DNA of 64,000 nucleotides from Episyrphus balteatus (lineage: Eukaryota; Arthropoda; Insecta; Diptera; Syrphidae): the NCBI RefSeq assembly GCF_945859705.1, contig NC_079134.1:81932275-81996274 (forward strand). Direction: 5' to 3'. The translations under genes were made by a program, and so were the position numbers. Each line of letters opens with the position of its first letter. Positions within the stretch are counted from its first letter, which is position 1. Positions 11,854 through 24,248 of this stretch are shown in pieces. The notes under the pieces were generated by a model. That model worked only from the letters and a program-made list of their open reading frames with translations. It was not told the origin of the DNA and did not search any database.

Positions 11854-12231
11854 AGAGTGACCGCAACTCCCATAGAAAATTTTTTTTGTCGAATTTTTTT
11901 CGGTGGAACCCCATAAAATGTTCCTCCTTTGAAGATTTTTAGATAGCCAAAATTTCAGCTCGATTGGATAAGTCTAAATGGTGCCGACACTCGCTCAAAG
12001 TATCAAAAATCTCTGTTTTTTCACTGTTTTTCTCAGAAAATTAGCTCTAGCTTCCAAACAGAGGGGGTTATTTTCACTTTTTATATATTAAATTAAAGGT
12101 AGTGTTGTTACACATAACTCAGATGCTAAACTTGTTTAGTTTTACTAATAAAAAAAAATATTGTCATCAATTTAAATTTTCAGTACTTACCTCAAAAAGA
12201 GCTGAAGTGCAAACTCGATTTAAAATGAAAC
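11854..12231. repeat. Dispersed repeat, copy 1 (inverse of 29508-29874)
   Basis: Starts AGAGTGACCGCAA after TA and ends in CGATTTAAAATGAAAC. The whole 378 bp is present, inverted and slightly diverged, at 29508-29874. Each copy has the GAGTGACCGC terminus at one end only, so each may be one arm of a foldback or a solo end of a longer element. Non-coding. Confidence 0.8.
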
Positions 12232-12958
12232 TTATAGAAAGGTATCTAATCGAAATGCTTCTGCTGGCACAAAAATCATCCCTAGATAGCTCAGCTGTGG
12301 GTTCTATACATCTAAATGTTTATGATGCGCGAGATGTTAGATAAATCCCACCCTACCTGGTTGTTTTCTCGCCAAACAACCCCTTTGCACACTTTCCTTT
12401 TTCTTGACCCCCCTTTACCCGTTCATCGCTTCCTCCTCATCTTCCCCTTTGCAAATAATTTAGAAAATCATATTATTTTGTTAGCATAAGTTTTAATTAA
12501 AATTCAATTTCTTAACAGAGTAGTAATGCATATTATTTTTCACATTAGGATTCAATTTTAAGAAAATTTTATTTAAAAGTATCTTTATCTTTTTATATTT
12601 TGAAAATCAAAATTATAGCAAATACTTCTTTCGTATTTATAGATAAATGTTATTAATTCAGATTTATTTTATATTTAAAAGGGGCAATGTTTATTAAATT
12701 ATATAAATGTCCTTTTTGACAAACACAACATGAAATAACTTACCCCCAAAATTTTTCGTCGCATTGGCCACTCTTCCGATGAATCTTGGAGTATTTTCTT
12801 TTTTGGTGCTTTCCTTTTAACACTTCTTGAATTTCGTAGAATTATTTAAAATTTAATAAATATCACCGCACTTTTATCTTTATCTTAAATAAGATTTGCT
12901 AAAAGCATATATATAAATATATATATATATATAGGTGCTAATATATGCATATATATAT
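12232..12958. other. Interval without gene, ending in a TA microsatellite
   Basis: No coding evidence. C-rich, GC-higher DNA at about 12350-12450, then AT-rich DNA, ending with (TA)n at about 12908-12958, which borders the next foldback. Confidence 0.4.
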
Positions 12959-14301
12959 TAGACTGGGCCAAAAAAATAAAATATTTTTTTTTTTGAAAGT
13001 AACTTCGAAAATCTTGTTCAGGATGATGAAAAAAAAATTTGGTGAAAATTTGAGCCGTTAAAAAAAATTTTAAGAGGTCTATCATCGGTGTTTTTTATTT
13101 TTATACATGATATGATGTTTTACAACAGAACTGCTAGACGATCAAAGTAAAAAAAATTTCTGTTCATTTTTTCTTATATAAAATTAAATTTCCTACAAAA
13201 AAGATCTAAGTGAAAATTTTCGTCAGACGAGCCGTATTCGAGTAATTAAGCTTTTTAAATCGAAGTGTTTTTTCAATTTGACTGTTTCACTTTGGAATTT
13301 TGTGATGAGCAAATAAGTGAATAAAAAAATAAAACCACGACAGATTCTTATAGGAAATTTAATTCTCTACAAAAAAGGTCTTATAGGAATTTTCCCTAAA
13401 TTGAGTTCTGAAGAAGTTATTCACGATTTAAATCGAGAAAAACATTAAAAAATCAATTTTCAATTTCAAAATTTTCTAATTCACTGAAAATTCAATATTT
13501 TCAAATTAGCAAGATGTTTTCTTGTAGGGACTTAAACGTTCTATAAAAAGTTCCTTGGCAGCAAATTAATTGCTTTAACCGTTAAGAAGATATTCGTATC
13601 AAAACCAATGCCCACTGATTTCAATAGTTTTCTTATGACAAGTATGCATTGCGATTTGAATACGATTATCTTCTAAACGGTTAAAGTAATTAATTTGCTG
13701 CCAAGGAACTTTTTATAGAACGTTTAAGTCCCTACAAGAAAACATCTTGCTAATTTAAAAATATTGAATTTTCAGTGAATTAGAAAATTTTGAAATTGAA
13801 AATTGATTTTTTAATGTTTTTCTCGATTTAAATCGTGAATAACTTCTTCAGAACTCAATTTAGGGAAAATTCCTATAAGACCTTTTTTGTAGAGAATTAA
13901 ATTTCCTATAAGAATCTGTCGTGGTTTTATTTTTTTATTCACTTATTTGCTCATCACAAAATTCCAAAGTGAAACAGTCAAATTGAAAAAACACTTCGAT
14001 TTAAAAAGCTTAATTACTCGAATACGGCTCGTCTGACGAAAATTTTCACTTAGATCTTTTTTGTAGGAAATTTAATTTTATATAAGAAAAAATGAACAGA
14101 AATTTTTTTTACTTTGATCGTCTAGCAGTTCTGTTGTAAAACATCATATCATGTATAAAAATAAAAAACACCGATGATAGACCTCTTAAAATTTTTTTTA
14201 ACGCCTCAAATTTTCACCAAATTTTTTTTTCATCATCCTGAACAAGATTTTCGAAGTTACTTTCAAAAAAAAAAAATATTTTATTTTTTTGGCCCAGTCT
14301 A
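12959..14301. mobile_element. Foldback element with about 640-bp arms
   Basis: The left arm (12959-13602) is repeated inverted at 13657-14301 with almost complete identity, around a 54-bp loop. The termini are TAGACTGGGCC and GGCCCAGTCTA. ATATATAT lies on both sides, an 8-bp TSD candidate, but the flank is a TA microsatellite so the call is ambiguous. No coding capacity. A transcript would form a very long hairpin RNA. Confidence 0.9.
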
Positions 14302-14922
14302 ATATATATATATAAATATATATATTTCTTTAAAATTGCAAAAATTTACAAAAAAAACTTAAATTATTTTGATTTTCAAAAAAAATTATAGATATCACAA
14401 TTTAATTTAATTATGTTTTTAATATAAAAATCAAAAAAATGAATTAAAAAAATTGATTTGAAATTTTTTTGTTTGCTTTGTTCGCAAATAAAGCGATTAT
14501 TGAAACGCAAACGACGACTTTTTTTGTTTTCCACTTAGATTTTAGATTCTTTTTCTGACTTCCTTGGCTCTTGTACAGAAATTACGGCAGAATCACTATT
14601 CTTTTTGTTCAGGTCGCCAAATATCTTGACGACCTATGTAGGTACACATAAAAAAATCATTTTTAAATTACTTTGTACACTTCTAAGATTTAAGCTTTCG
14701 CTAATGGAAGCTTACCTTGTTTTCGTAATCTGAGATATCGTTATATGAGATATCGTTAATTTTACAAATATGTATCTGTATCTTATATATATATGTACCA
14801 TATACGTACATATATATTTGGTTCGCCCAAATTCAAGAATTTGTTCTCAACTGGTCGAAGAAATAGATATTTCTTGATTTCTCTAGTAATTTAAATTTAC
14901 AATTAGAATAAAAAAAAAAACA
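14302..14922. other. AT-rich interval, no gene
   Basis: Oligo-A/T and TATATG tracts and a GATATCGTTATATGAGATATCGTT duplication near 14738-14760. No gene or element termini seen. Confidence 0.4.
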
Positions 14923-14924
14923 TA

Positions 14925-15542
14925 CAGGGTGTCCCACAGTCACCGCCGCAAATGAAAACCATAGATTCCTGAGGTCATTTTAAGTCGAAAAACTTAAGTG
15001 GTAATTTTCTCGTTTTCGTCCCGTTTTCGAGTTACCACGATTTTTATGATTTTGCTCTCTTGTCCTTTAACTGGCCTTATCTTTGCCAAACTACGTTTGA
15101 TTTGAAAATTTTTTTTTACAACCAATCAAGAGTTTAAGTTTGTCTCAAAACTTTTTTTTCTGCGGACAACCGTTTCTCCACAATTTTGCATCGAACACAA
15201 TTTTCTTCGTTTTTTAAGTTGTTTTTTACACTTTCATATCATTTAAATAAAAAAAAAACACGTTAATGAGTATTAATTTTTTGTGCTTTTTATTAAAGCC
15301 CAGTTTATTTTCATAAACTTAAACTGTAATAAATTCTTGATTGGTTGTAAAAAAAATCTTTCAAATCAAAAGTAGTTTGGCAAAGATAAGGCCAGTTAAA
15401 GGACAATAGAGCAAAAATCATAAAAACCGTGGGAACTCGAAAACGGGACGAAAACGAGAAAATTACCACTTAAGTTTTTCGACTTAAAATTACCTCAGGA
15501 ATCTATGGTTTTCATTTGGGGCGGTGACTGTGGGACACCCTG
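14925..15542. mobile_element. Foldback MITE with TA target duplication
   Basis: The ends CAGGGTGTCCCAC and GTGGGACACCCTG are flanked by TA (14923-14924, 15543-15544). Arms of about 250 bp pair well, for example CTCGTTTTCGTCCCG at left with CGGGACGAAAACGAG at right. A TA duplication fits the Tc1/mariner superfamily. No coding capacity. Confidence 0.85.
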
Positions 15543-15544
15543 TA

Positions 15545-16639
15545 TATTTGAAATTATGTTTTACTCACGTTTATAATTGTAGATAATTTAAAATCCAAAT
15601 CGATATTAACGATTTATTCTTTCTTTTATAATTATCTATTTAATTCGATCTCCTATAGAATCTCTATGGCTTCTTCTTGCTCGGGTTGTTCTTTTTGAAA
15701 AGAAAGTACCTACCGTCGGCTTTACTATAGAACCCTAAAAACTAAGAACTACACTAATACTTATTTATCTAAATTTTCCAGCCTTTGTTTTATTCAAATA
15801 TACGCACATAATTAAACGTTATACGCATTTTTACGCATTAAAAAGGTGTTGAAAGTAAATTGGATTGATATCGAGTCCATCCTCAAACAACATACACATA
15901 AGCACCTAAACATTCTATATATTGTAAGTAAATACATTTCCATGTCAGCCGGCACGCGTGAGTGCGAGACAAAAAATTTAGAAGAACAACTCAAAAGTGA
16001 GCAAGAACCTGAAAATCAATCCTTCTGCGCATCTACTCATATTTTTATACAAACTACACAAAGGATACTGTCAAGTATATTATATCAGTGCACCCATATA
16101 ACACATCCTCTACCTGCTTCTCCGCTGAACAACTATAATTATTATTATAATGCAAAAAATTTCTCTGATACACAAAAAACTCAAATGCCATCCACAACAG
16201 CAACATGGAAACAAGTTTCTTTTTCATTTCAAAAATAAATAGGTATACACTCCAGAAATCTTTCATGAAAATATTGAATTTCAAACCAGTTTTCGTCCAC
16301 AAACCATATCCATATAAAGATCTATGTAGTATACCTACATCCATTTGCATGTCACCCCGCACGCGTGAGTGCGATGGCGATCTCACAAAGAGACAATGAA
16401 TGAAAACCATAACCAACATCCTGAGAGTAAAAAACCAGAGAATTCGATGGCGAGAGAGCGAAACACATTCACTAATACACACAAATGCTTTTACATGAGA
16501 TTTGACTTTGCTGAAAAAGGGAACCCAGTCTTAAATGTGGGTGAAAGTGCAATTGTATTTTCATACACTTGCCTTGATTAAATTCAAGATCAAAACCTGG
16601 ATACATTTATCTCATGAAACATAAATCTTATAAATAATA
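15545..16639. other. Interval with a degenerate direct repeat; no supported gene
   Basis: A block ending in GCACGCGTGAGTGCGA occurs near 15950-15966 and again near 16357-16373, preceded both times by a related CAT..CATGTCA context, so the region looks like an old 400-bp duplication. Overlapping open frames on both strands reach 142 codons, but none has a recognised domain and both strands are open at once, so I do not call a gene. Confidence 0.4.
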
Positions 16640-18690
16640 CAGTCAAATAAAAAAAAAGGGTAAAATCTCGGAATGAATGTCAGTAGACATTTTTTTGCTC
16701 AATATCTTCCTTTTGCCATTCTATAACATATCTCAAAAGTCTAGAAAAATCTCATGTCCGCTTGTCGCGATTTCAAGGTCAAATCGCGAAATTGAGATAT
16801 TCAAAATTAGCAAAAATAGGCTATGCTATTATATACACATAATATGATACATGATTTCAAGGTATTTTTTAATGCTGATTCCAAAAAATCTAAAATCAAG
16901 ACAATCTGACGTCTCTGGTTATACCTGTTTTTCATCTGTCAACTCATATTATTATAACAGTTGCAAACTTCCTGCCGAAAAACCCTTAAAAGTTATGGTA
17001 GATGAACCAAATTTTGCATGAAGATTTTAGAATCCATCATTATTAAAAATCAAAACAATCCATTACAAAAAATATATATACCTACGAAATAATGGTATTT
17101 TTTTATGGAGGGGCAAATTTTAGGATAGAGTCAGTTGGGGTAAGTGCGCGCACTTTTCACTTTAAGGCAAAATTGTGAAGATTCTATAAGAGATATCAGA
17201 ATAAAGTTTTTTACGTTTGATAAACCTATATTTTGGGAACAAGAAAACACAAAAAAAAAGTTTTTTAGTTTAAATATTTCATATGATTATAAACAAAAAC
17301 CAAATGAAGTCAATGTGCGCACTCTTACCCCAAAGTCAGGGTAAGATCGCGCAAAATCTTGGGTAAGAGCGCGCACATAGTTTTAATAGGAATCTTGACA
17401 GTTTACGTGAACTAAATTTCTAAAAACTTTATGTTATACTTAGTTAAACAAAACTTTGTTTCAAAACTTCCAAGTTTACACTAAAATTAATGAAAATATA
17501 AAAGAAAAAACAAATTAAGTTCAAATACAAAAACTTAAACTTTATTTACAAAATAAAACAAACAAAATAATATTTCTAATTAAATTAAAAGAAAACTGCC
17601 TTTCTTTTTTGAAATTAAGGAATAAAAGCCTTCGTTTCTCAAGATTCAAGTTTAACATTTCTCTGTCTTGTTGAAAAAAGAAAAGTTTAATATGGGAAGA
17701 AGTGCGCGCTCTTACCCACAAAAGGACTGCGCGATTTTACCCACAAAGGTACTTTTTTTCTATTTATCAAATTTATTATAAAATATAAGAAAGTCTAACA
17801 AATTTTTGACTTAAATCAAATATAAATAGGCACAATTCAAAAATATATGCTACTTTCGGTATATAATGCTCCCACGCAGACGCCACACACTTTTCCCGCA
17901 CAACTTTTTTTTTTTGTTTTTAGTCATATTTTTTCAAGCCTGTTTTAAAATAAAATGGAGCTGAGCACACACTCCCGAAGGTTATCACTTATTGACGTCT
18001 TACTAAGCGCTGATTTCCTCATTTTCAGTTTTAGTTTTTTTTGGACACAACTCGAGAAATAAGCAGTGCGCGCTCTTACCCACTGCGCGATCTTACCCCA
18101 AATGACTCTATGCACTAAAGAAGATTCTTGTTCATCTTAGGAATAAGTGCTAATAGGCTAATTTTTTCATTTTAATCTTTGTTTGGATATTCTTTAACTA
18201 CCCTCAAAAATCTAAAAAAAAAATGTCATGTCCGCAAGTCCTGATTTTCTTGGTTTGAAGATAAGGTGCAGATTTGAAAAAATTGAAAAACTACTCTTCA
18301 GATATTTGTGTCAGATCAACATGAATAAGGTACATTCAAAGATCATATAACTAGTAAAGATGTCGCACGTAGAACAAACTTCTGTGCTTGAAATTTTCTA
18401 CCATCAGATTTTACCCATAGGTCCAAAACATGTATCCAAGAATTAAATTGTTGAGAAACATTTTTAAATTTTTCGATGACTGCGTAGAAAAGAGAGGGTT
18501 GATTTTTATAGATGAATTTATTTAATGGGAGGAAGCGAGATAGTAGTTAAATGTTGATACGAATAAGGAAAAGAAAAAAAAAATACATTTGTCTGCGAGA
18601 ATGTACCTATGAAATAATTTTTTTTTTGTTAAATTATTCAGGAAACTGATATTAACACATGATTCAAAATCATAATTTAAATAAGAATAA
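16640..18690. repeat. Left arm of the giant palindrome
   Basis: Homologous to the right arm in inverse orientation, interrupted by the TA-flanked element at 17128-18108. The last matching word is about AACACATGATTCAAAATCATAA near 18656-18677, followed by TTTAAATAAG. Non-coding. Confidence 0.75.
17128..18108. mobile_element. TA-flanked non-autonomous TIR element
   Basis: The ends GAGTCAGTTGGGGTAAG and the inverse CTTACCCCAAATGACTC are flanked by TA (17126-17127 and 18109-18110). GGTAAGA[G/T]CGCGC motifs repeat near both ends in mirror orientation, likely transposase-binding repeats. It is 981 bp with no transposase. The opposite palindrome arm continues without it (around 27800), which confirms both borders. 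Confidence 0.88.
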
Positions 18691-19962
18691 TTTTAGATAT
18701 GTATATATGACAAGAGTGTATGAGCAAAATTGTGTGAAAATGAATTTCAACCCTCAAATTGTCAATAGGTCCAAATCATTATAATGCAGAAATCCTTCGC
18801 AACATTAAAAAAAAGTTCTTATCATGAGTGGGAAAGAGAGAGTTATTTTTAATAGATTTCTTAAATGCGAAGGAACGAGATGTAAGTTGAATAGGAACAA
18901 ATGAAAACAAAAAGGATCGTTTTGCCGTTCGGGTATATATTTTTTTTTCACAACTGGATTGCTTCGCACAAGCAGGTCGAAGACGTGATGGCTAGTTTTA
19001 AAGATTGATGAAAAAAAGAAGCAAAAACAACTTTTGCAAGTGACTGGTGTGCTTGAGGTGGGTAGGTATAGGTAGGTATACGTGTAAGCAGAAGAAGGTT
19101 GATAAGTTTTTTTTTTTGTTTTAATTTTTTTTCGATGGTAGTTAGATATTTAGATATTTTTTTAAGTGGAGGGTGGTTTTCTATTTCTATATTTTTGTTT
19201 CCTTTTTGAATAATCGCAAAGGCACAGGCGCATTGCTTTTAGGTGTAAGTACACACGTAATAATATTACGTAATATTATGTAGGTAGGATTTTTTTCCTT
19301 TGCGACAGCAATCGTCCTTGAAAAATGTAGTTCATTGTATTTTGGTTGGAAAAAGAAATTCAAACAAGTGGTAGGTAGGTAGGTAGGTAGGAAGTGATAA
19401 AAATGATCACTCTTGGTTTGTTGTTATTTTCTTTAGTGAGATAGGTTATGTAGGTATCTATTGATATTGAAAGATTTATTTAGTGTGGATCAGGACTGTA
19501 AAAAGTTCTATTTAAAAATGCATTTGAAATTAAAAATAAATGATTGCAACCAAAAATATTTTGCATAAAAAAATGTTATTGCAACTGAAGAATACCTATT
19601 TGGATTGAAAATTAAATTTTTATTGCAACTGAAAATATTTTGCACACAAAAAAAATTAAAAATGTTGCATTAAATATTTGTTCATGATCTTAGGCGATTA
19701 ACTTTGCATTTATGTTATTTTGCAATTATTAAAAATATACTATTGGAGATACAAAAATCTTCTATAACTTATTTGAAAGGTAATAATGTAAAGGTGAATA
19801 CCACAAAAGGATTCTTAAAAATTCAATCATTAAATAGGGGTAAAACGAAATTGCAATAAAGTGACTATTTTCTAAAAGCAACGTTGTAGAAAACTGATTT
19901 TTTTTTAAATTGGTAGATACATTTATTGGAAGGCTAACGAAGGTATTGAAAAATTCTAGAAA
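18691..19962. other. Gene-free interval with (TAGG)n microsatellite
   Basis: No gene recognised. Contains a GTAGGTAGGTAGG tract at 19371-19391, scattered GTAGGTA words near 19060-19080, and imperfect repeats of ATTGCAACTGAA with TATTTTGCA between about 19530 and 19660. Confidence 0.4.
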
Positions 19963-20410
19963 ATTTCAAAACTAAGTTATAAACGATTTTCTTAAACTAA
20001 AACATGAAGTAGACCTTTGACATAGTTGAAGGTAGGGGACATTTTTTTGACAATTTGAAAAATGCCATTTGAAAGATAATGAAAAAAAAATTAAGGGTCT
20101 CTGCGTTTCAAAATATGAATTTTTGAAAAACTAAAAACCTTTTTAGATTTTAGCCACACGATTTCAGATTTTTTGAAAGCTCCGAAAAATTGCTAAACAT
20201 TAAAAATCACCCAAAAATACCTGCCCCTAAAAAGGTTTTTAGTTTTTCAAAAATTCATATTTTGAAACGCAGAGACCCTTAATTTTTTTTTCATTATCTT
20301 TCAAATGGCATTTTTCAAATTGTCAAAAAAATGTCCCCTACCTACAACTATGTCAAAGGTCTACTTCATGTTTTAGTTTAAGAAAATCGTTTATAACTTA
20401 GTTTTGAAAT
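19963..20410. repeat. 184-bp inverted repeat with 80-bp loop
   Basis: The left arm 19963-20146 and the right arm 20227-20410 are inverse copies with about one difference noticed, enclosing the loop 20147-20226. It lies just outside the 3' end of the I-clade LINE. No termini or TSD of a known transposon type are seen. RNA from it would form a near-perfect long hairpin. Confidence 0.9.
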
Positions 20411-20489
20411 ATGTGAAAAGCGCTAGCTACCAGGGTCAAAGGCTAAACGATTTTTAATTGATTTTGAAATATACATATTAGTTATAAAT

Positions 20490-23400
20490 ACAAAATTCAA
20501 GGTTATATATTTCTATGAATATTTAAGGCTTTAAGAATGGAATATATTACTTTAATGTTGTCTATGGATGGTGATTTAAGGAGTTCCAACATCGGTTCGT
20601 TGATGCCGTGAGATGATAGGATTCTTTTTATTGGTTCACAGTTGGAGGCAAGATGTTGGACCGTGAGTGGCCCGTCGTTACATAAGTGACATCTTGGAGG
20701 ATCTTTGTTCTCGAGGAGATGTCAATGTGTTAAGTTGGAGTGTCCCAATCGCAGACGAGTGAAACAACGGATCATGGGGCTACTGCAGTTTGTAGGATAA
20801 GAAGCAGACTGTCCGTGAAAATTATTCTTTTTTCTGCATTCTGCAGTTTCATTGCAGAAAGTATTGCTGCTGCTTCTGCACAAAAAACTGATGAAAAGTC
20901 TGGTAGGAGGGATTTGTAAAGGGTATTTCCGGTATCGTCAACTACAGCAAAGGCCGTGCCGTGTTGGTTTTTCGTACCGTCTGTGTATATGAAGCTCCAA
21001 TTATCCCTTTTGTAGGGGGATGATTTTTCGAAGAAATAAGATCTGTACACGTCATTGCTAGTTGATTTTTTCGGAAGCAAAGTAAGATCTGTATTAATAG
21101 AACTAGGAGAAAGAAGCCATGGTGGGTGTAGGCATTCTTTTTCATTATGGAAAGACAGTGGTATACCAATTTTTTCGGCGGATAATTAAATGTTGTTGAT
21201 CGTCGAAGGGCATTTCGGTGTTTTTTTCCGGAGAGAACAAAGTTTTGCGGTTGGTATGATTGGCGATTTGTAAGGTCCGTTTATTTTGTAACAGAGGATG
21301 GCTGTAAGGTAGCCCATTCTATCTTCTATAGACGGCAGTCCGGATTCGGTGAGCAAGTTAACTATCGGAGTTGTCCTGAAGGCTTTTAGGGCTAGACGGA
21401 TTGCACCATGATATTCTAGTTTCAGCAGTTGAAGAGATGTTTTTGAGCACTTTCCATATATTGTTAAGCCATAGTCTAGTTTTGATATAATAATAGATTT
21501 TATAATTCTTATTATGGTATTTACATGAACAAAGCTTGATTTGCAAGATAAATATTTTATGACATTAACCCTGGAAGATAGGCTTTTTTTAAGTTGTTTA
21601 CAATGTTCCTTAAAGTTAAATTTATTATCAAAAATTATACCAAGAATACTTAAGCTATCTCTGTTACATATAGGAATACCTATTGTTAAAATATAAATTG
21701 ATTTCTTTTGGACAACTCGTTTTTCTACATATAATTACTTTTATTAATTGATATGATAGAACCTGAAATGTTGGACCAATTGTTGATATCAGTAAGAACG
21801 TTTGAAAAGATTGTTGTTAACTGTAGAAGGTTTTTGCATTTTGAGAACACCAGAAGGTCATCGGCATACAGAGAATACCGCACAGATTGATAATTATTAA
21901 GGATTTCGCTTATATCGTTAAAGGCTATGGCAAATATAACCACGGAAAGTGGAGATCCTTGGGGGATCCCATTATTTAAATCTTTAAGGTTGGAGTAAAC
22001 ATAATTTATTCGTGTGCGGAATTTTCTGTTTGTAAGAAATGATTTGATATATTGAAACATTTTTGGTCCAACCAACATGAATCCCTATTCTATCAAAAGC
22101 CTTTTCGAAGTCGATTGATAGAATAGAGATATGATTTTTCGTGGATAGAGATGTTGCAATATATTCATCAATGTACAAAAGTGCGTCGGTGGTACCGAGA
22201 CCTTGTTTAAAGGCAACTTGATTGTTGCTTATGAAATTATTATTTTCAGTGAACCATTGAAGTCTTTTGGCAATAATTTTTTCTAAAATTTTACCCATGC
22301 AGGAGAGTAGTGATATGGGGCGACACCTGGTAGATTCAAGTGGGTTTTTCTTAGGTTTTAGCATTGGTATGACTGTTGCTGTCTTCCAGGTCTGAGGGAT
22401 AGTACCACTGTTGAAAATATTGTTGTACAGAGACAATATTCGATCTTTGAGAGTGTTAGGGCAGTTTTTTAACATAGGGTAGGATACCCGATCCATTCCA
22501 GGAGTATTGCCTTTGACAAGGGAAAGACAGTTTTCAAATTCGGTGCGACTAATAGGTAACTCGATTAACTTACCGGAAGTGGATGTGTTAGATGGATGAA
22601 TACACGATTGCAAGATAGTAGTTTTAGATTGGACAAATTGTGGTGTAAAATTGTTATCGTTTGAGTATGAAGACCAAATGTTGCCGAAGTGATTGGCGAT
22701 TTCTAATGAATCTAAAAGTGTTGTCGAGTCAGTTTTTATAGTTTTTATGGAATGTGGGGAGAAATTGCCTGTAAGACGTCCGATGTCGGCCCAAAGTTTT
22801 TTGGGAGTTGAGTTGCAGTTGATATTGCTTGTAAATTCCTCAAAAGATTTTCTTTTTGTAAGCTTAGCATCTCGTCGAAAGTATGCGTTTGATTTCCGAT
22901 ACTCAATAAGGTTGTAGTTAGTTGGGTGCTTTTTAAAGGTTTTCCAGGCATTTTGTTTTGTTTTCCGTAACTCGCTTATCTCTTTGTTCCACCATGGAGG
23001 ATTTGATCTACCAAGACCTTTGTGTGATTGTGGGATTGCGATGTTGGCTGCTTCTCTAATAGATTTAAGTATTTTTGATGCTTCTTGGTTTATATTTGTT
23101 GAGATAGGTCTAGATGATAGCGATTTTAAAGAATGGGCCTGAAATTGGTTCCAATCAGCGCGATCGATAAGGTATTTAGGTTTAAATTTTGAGATGCGTG
23201 ATGAAGAGTCCATTGATAAGGCTGAAAGTAACGGAAAGTGATCACTACCATGTAGATTGTCGAAAGCAAACCAAGATATATTAGGAAATAGCTGTGGGGA
23301 AACCATTGTGAGATCAACATGGGTGAAGGAGTTGTGGGTCGAGAAATGGGTCGGGGAGCCATCGTTTAGCAGAATGAGATTTGTGATTGCAAGAAAATCT

Positions 23401-23906
23401 TCAATCTTTTTGCCTCTGGTGTTACTTATAGGAGAGCCCCAGAGCGTACTCCAGGAATTAAAATCCCCAGTAAGTATTACTGGATTATGAAATTGATCGA
23501 CAATGTCACATAAGTCGGATGTTGAAAATGGTTGGTCTGGTGGGATATACACATTTAGGATTGTAATTTTGAATTTAAGTTCTATTTCAATTGCTAATGT
23601 GGATAAATTGGAGTTTGTTGGAATAGGAGTTTGTGGAATGGACTTGTGAACAAAAATCCCTATCCCTTGTTTGTGGGTCGTATTTGTTGGAAGGTTATGC
23701 GAATAAAAATTGTATTGTTTTCGAGATAGAGACGAAAGTTTATTTTGGTCTGTTATGTGAGGTAGATGGGTTTCTTGAATCGAAATAATAGATGGGTTAT
23801 GATCTTTAATCAGTAATTGCAACTCATGGTAATTGTTGAAAAGACCGTTCATATTCCATTGCAGAATCTTGACCATCATACTAAAAAGAAAATCTCTTGG
23901 ACGCAA
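20490..23906 (-). pseudogene. I-clade LINE ORF2 (endonuclease, RT, RNase H), frameshifted
   Basis: From Met 23906 (or the MVKILQWNMNG Met shortly after) come AP endonuclease motifs QETHL, GDFNSWSTLWGS and SDHFPLL, then RT motifs GMDRVSYPMLKNCP, RPISLLSCMGK, SIDFEKAFDR, GIPQGSPLS and YSLYADDLLVF. The frame breaks just after FEKAFDRIG (near 22080) and again near 21725. RNase H follows at about 21000-20800 with FIYTDGTKN, FCAEAAAI and IIFTDS, then RLRLGH and a CHLCNDGP...QHL...C zinc finger near 20640-20710. The stretch between the third RNase H acidic residue and RLRLGH is much shorter than normal, implying a deletion that removes the last catalytic aspartate. Confidence 0.8.
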
Positions 23907-24150
23907 TATGATTTTATTTTTTTTTAAGTATATTGCGAAAAAGAGAAGGAGGAGGAGGGTAAATTTAATATCGAATTTAGAGTCGAATTACGTTTGGGAA
24001 ATATAGTTATGATTTTAAGGTAACTATTAGTTAAATATTTTTATTTTTTTTTTTTTTTATTGGTTATACCTGTAAAAGGTATAAAGTGTATTATATTTTG
24101 TTGATTGAATTGGAACCCCAGAAATCTGGGGTTCTTTAGTTTAGAGTATG

Positions 24151-24225
24151 GCGGCGACTGTCGGGGGCGGGCACCTCATGGAAAATCGAATTTCCACGAA
24201 CTGTCCGCCCCCGACAGCCGCCGCC
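24151..24225 (-). promoter_or_regulatory. Very stable GC-rich hairpin between LINE ORF1 and ORF2
   Basis: A 21-bp stem (24151-24171 with 24205-24225, one mismatch that is G-U in RNA) encloses a 33-nt loop with a smaller TGGAAA/TTTCCA stem. It begins 23 bp after the ORF1 stop in a locally GC-rich patch inside AT-rich DNA. Position suggests a role in ribosome release, reinitiation or internal entry for ORF2, or in RNA packaging; these are inferences. Confidence 0.7.
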
Positions 24226-24248
24226 AAAGGTGAGTAGATTATATTTAT

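Noticed and set aside
15846..16581. Overlapping frames of 60-142 codons on both strands
   Set aside because: Both strands are open at once, products lack recognisable domains, and the DNA contains a degenerate repeat. No splice or start evidence.
19371..19391. CRISPR-like or telomeric repeat array
   Set aside because: The TAGG tract is a short simple microsatellite without spacers.
22693..23490. Plus-strand frames across the I-type LINE ORF2
   Set aside because: Antisense shadows of the endonuclease and linker coding on the minus strand.
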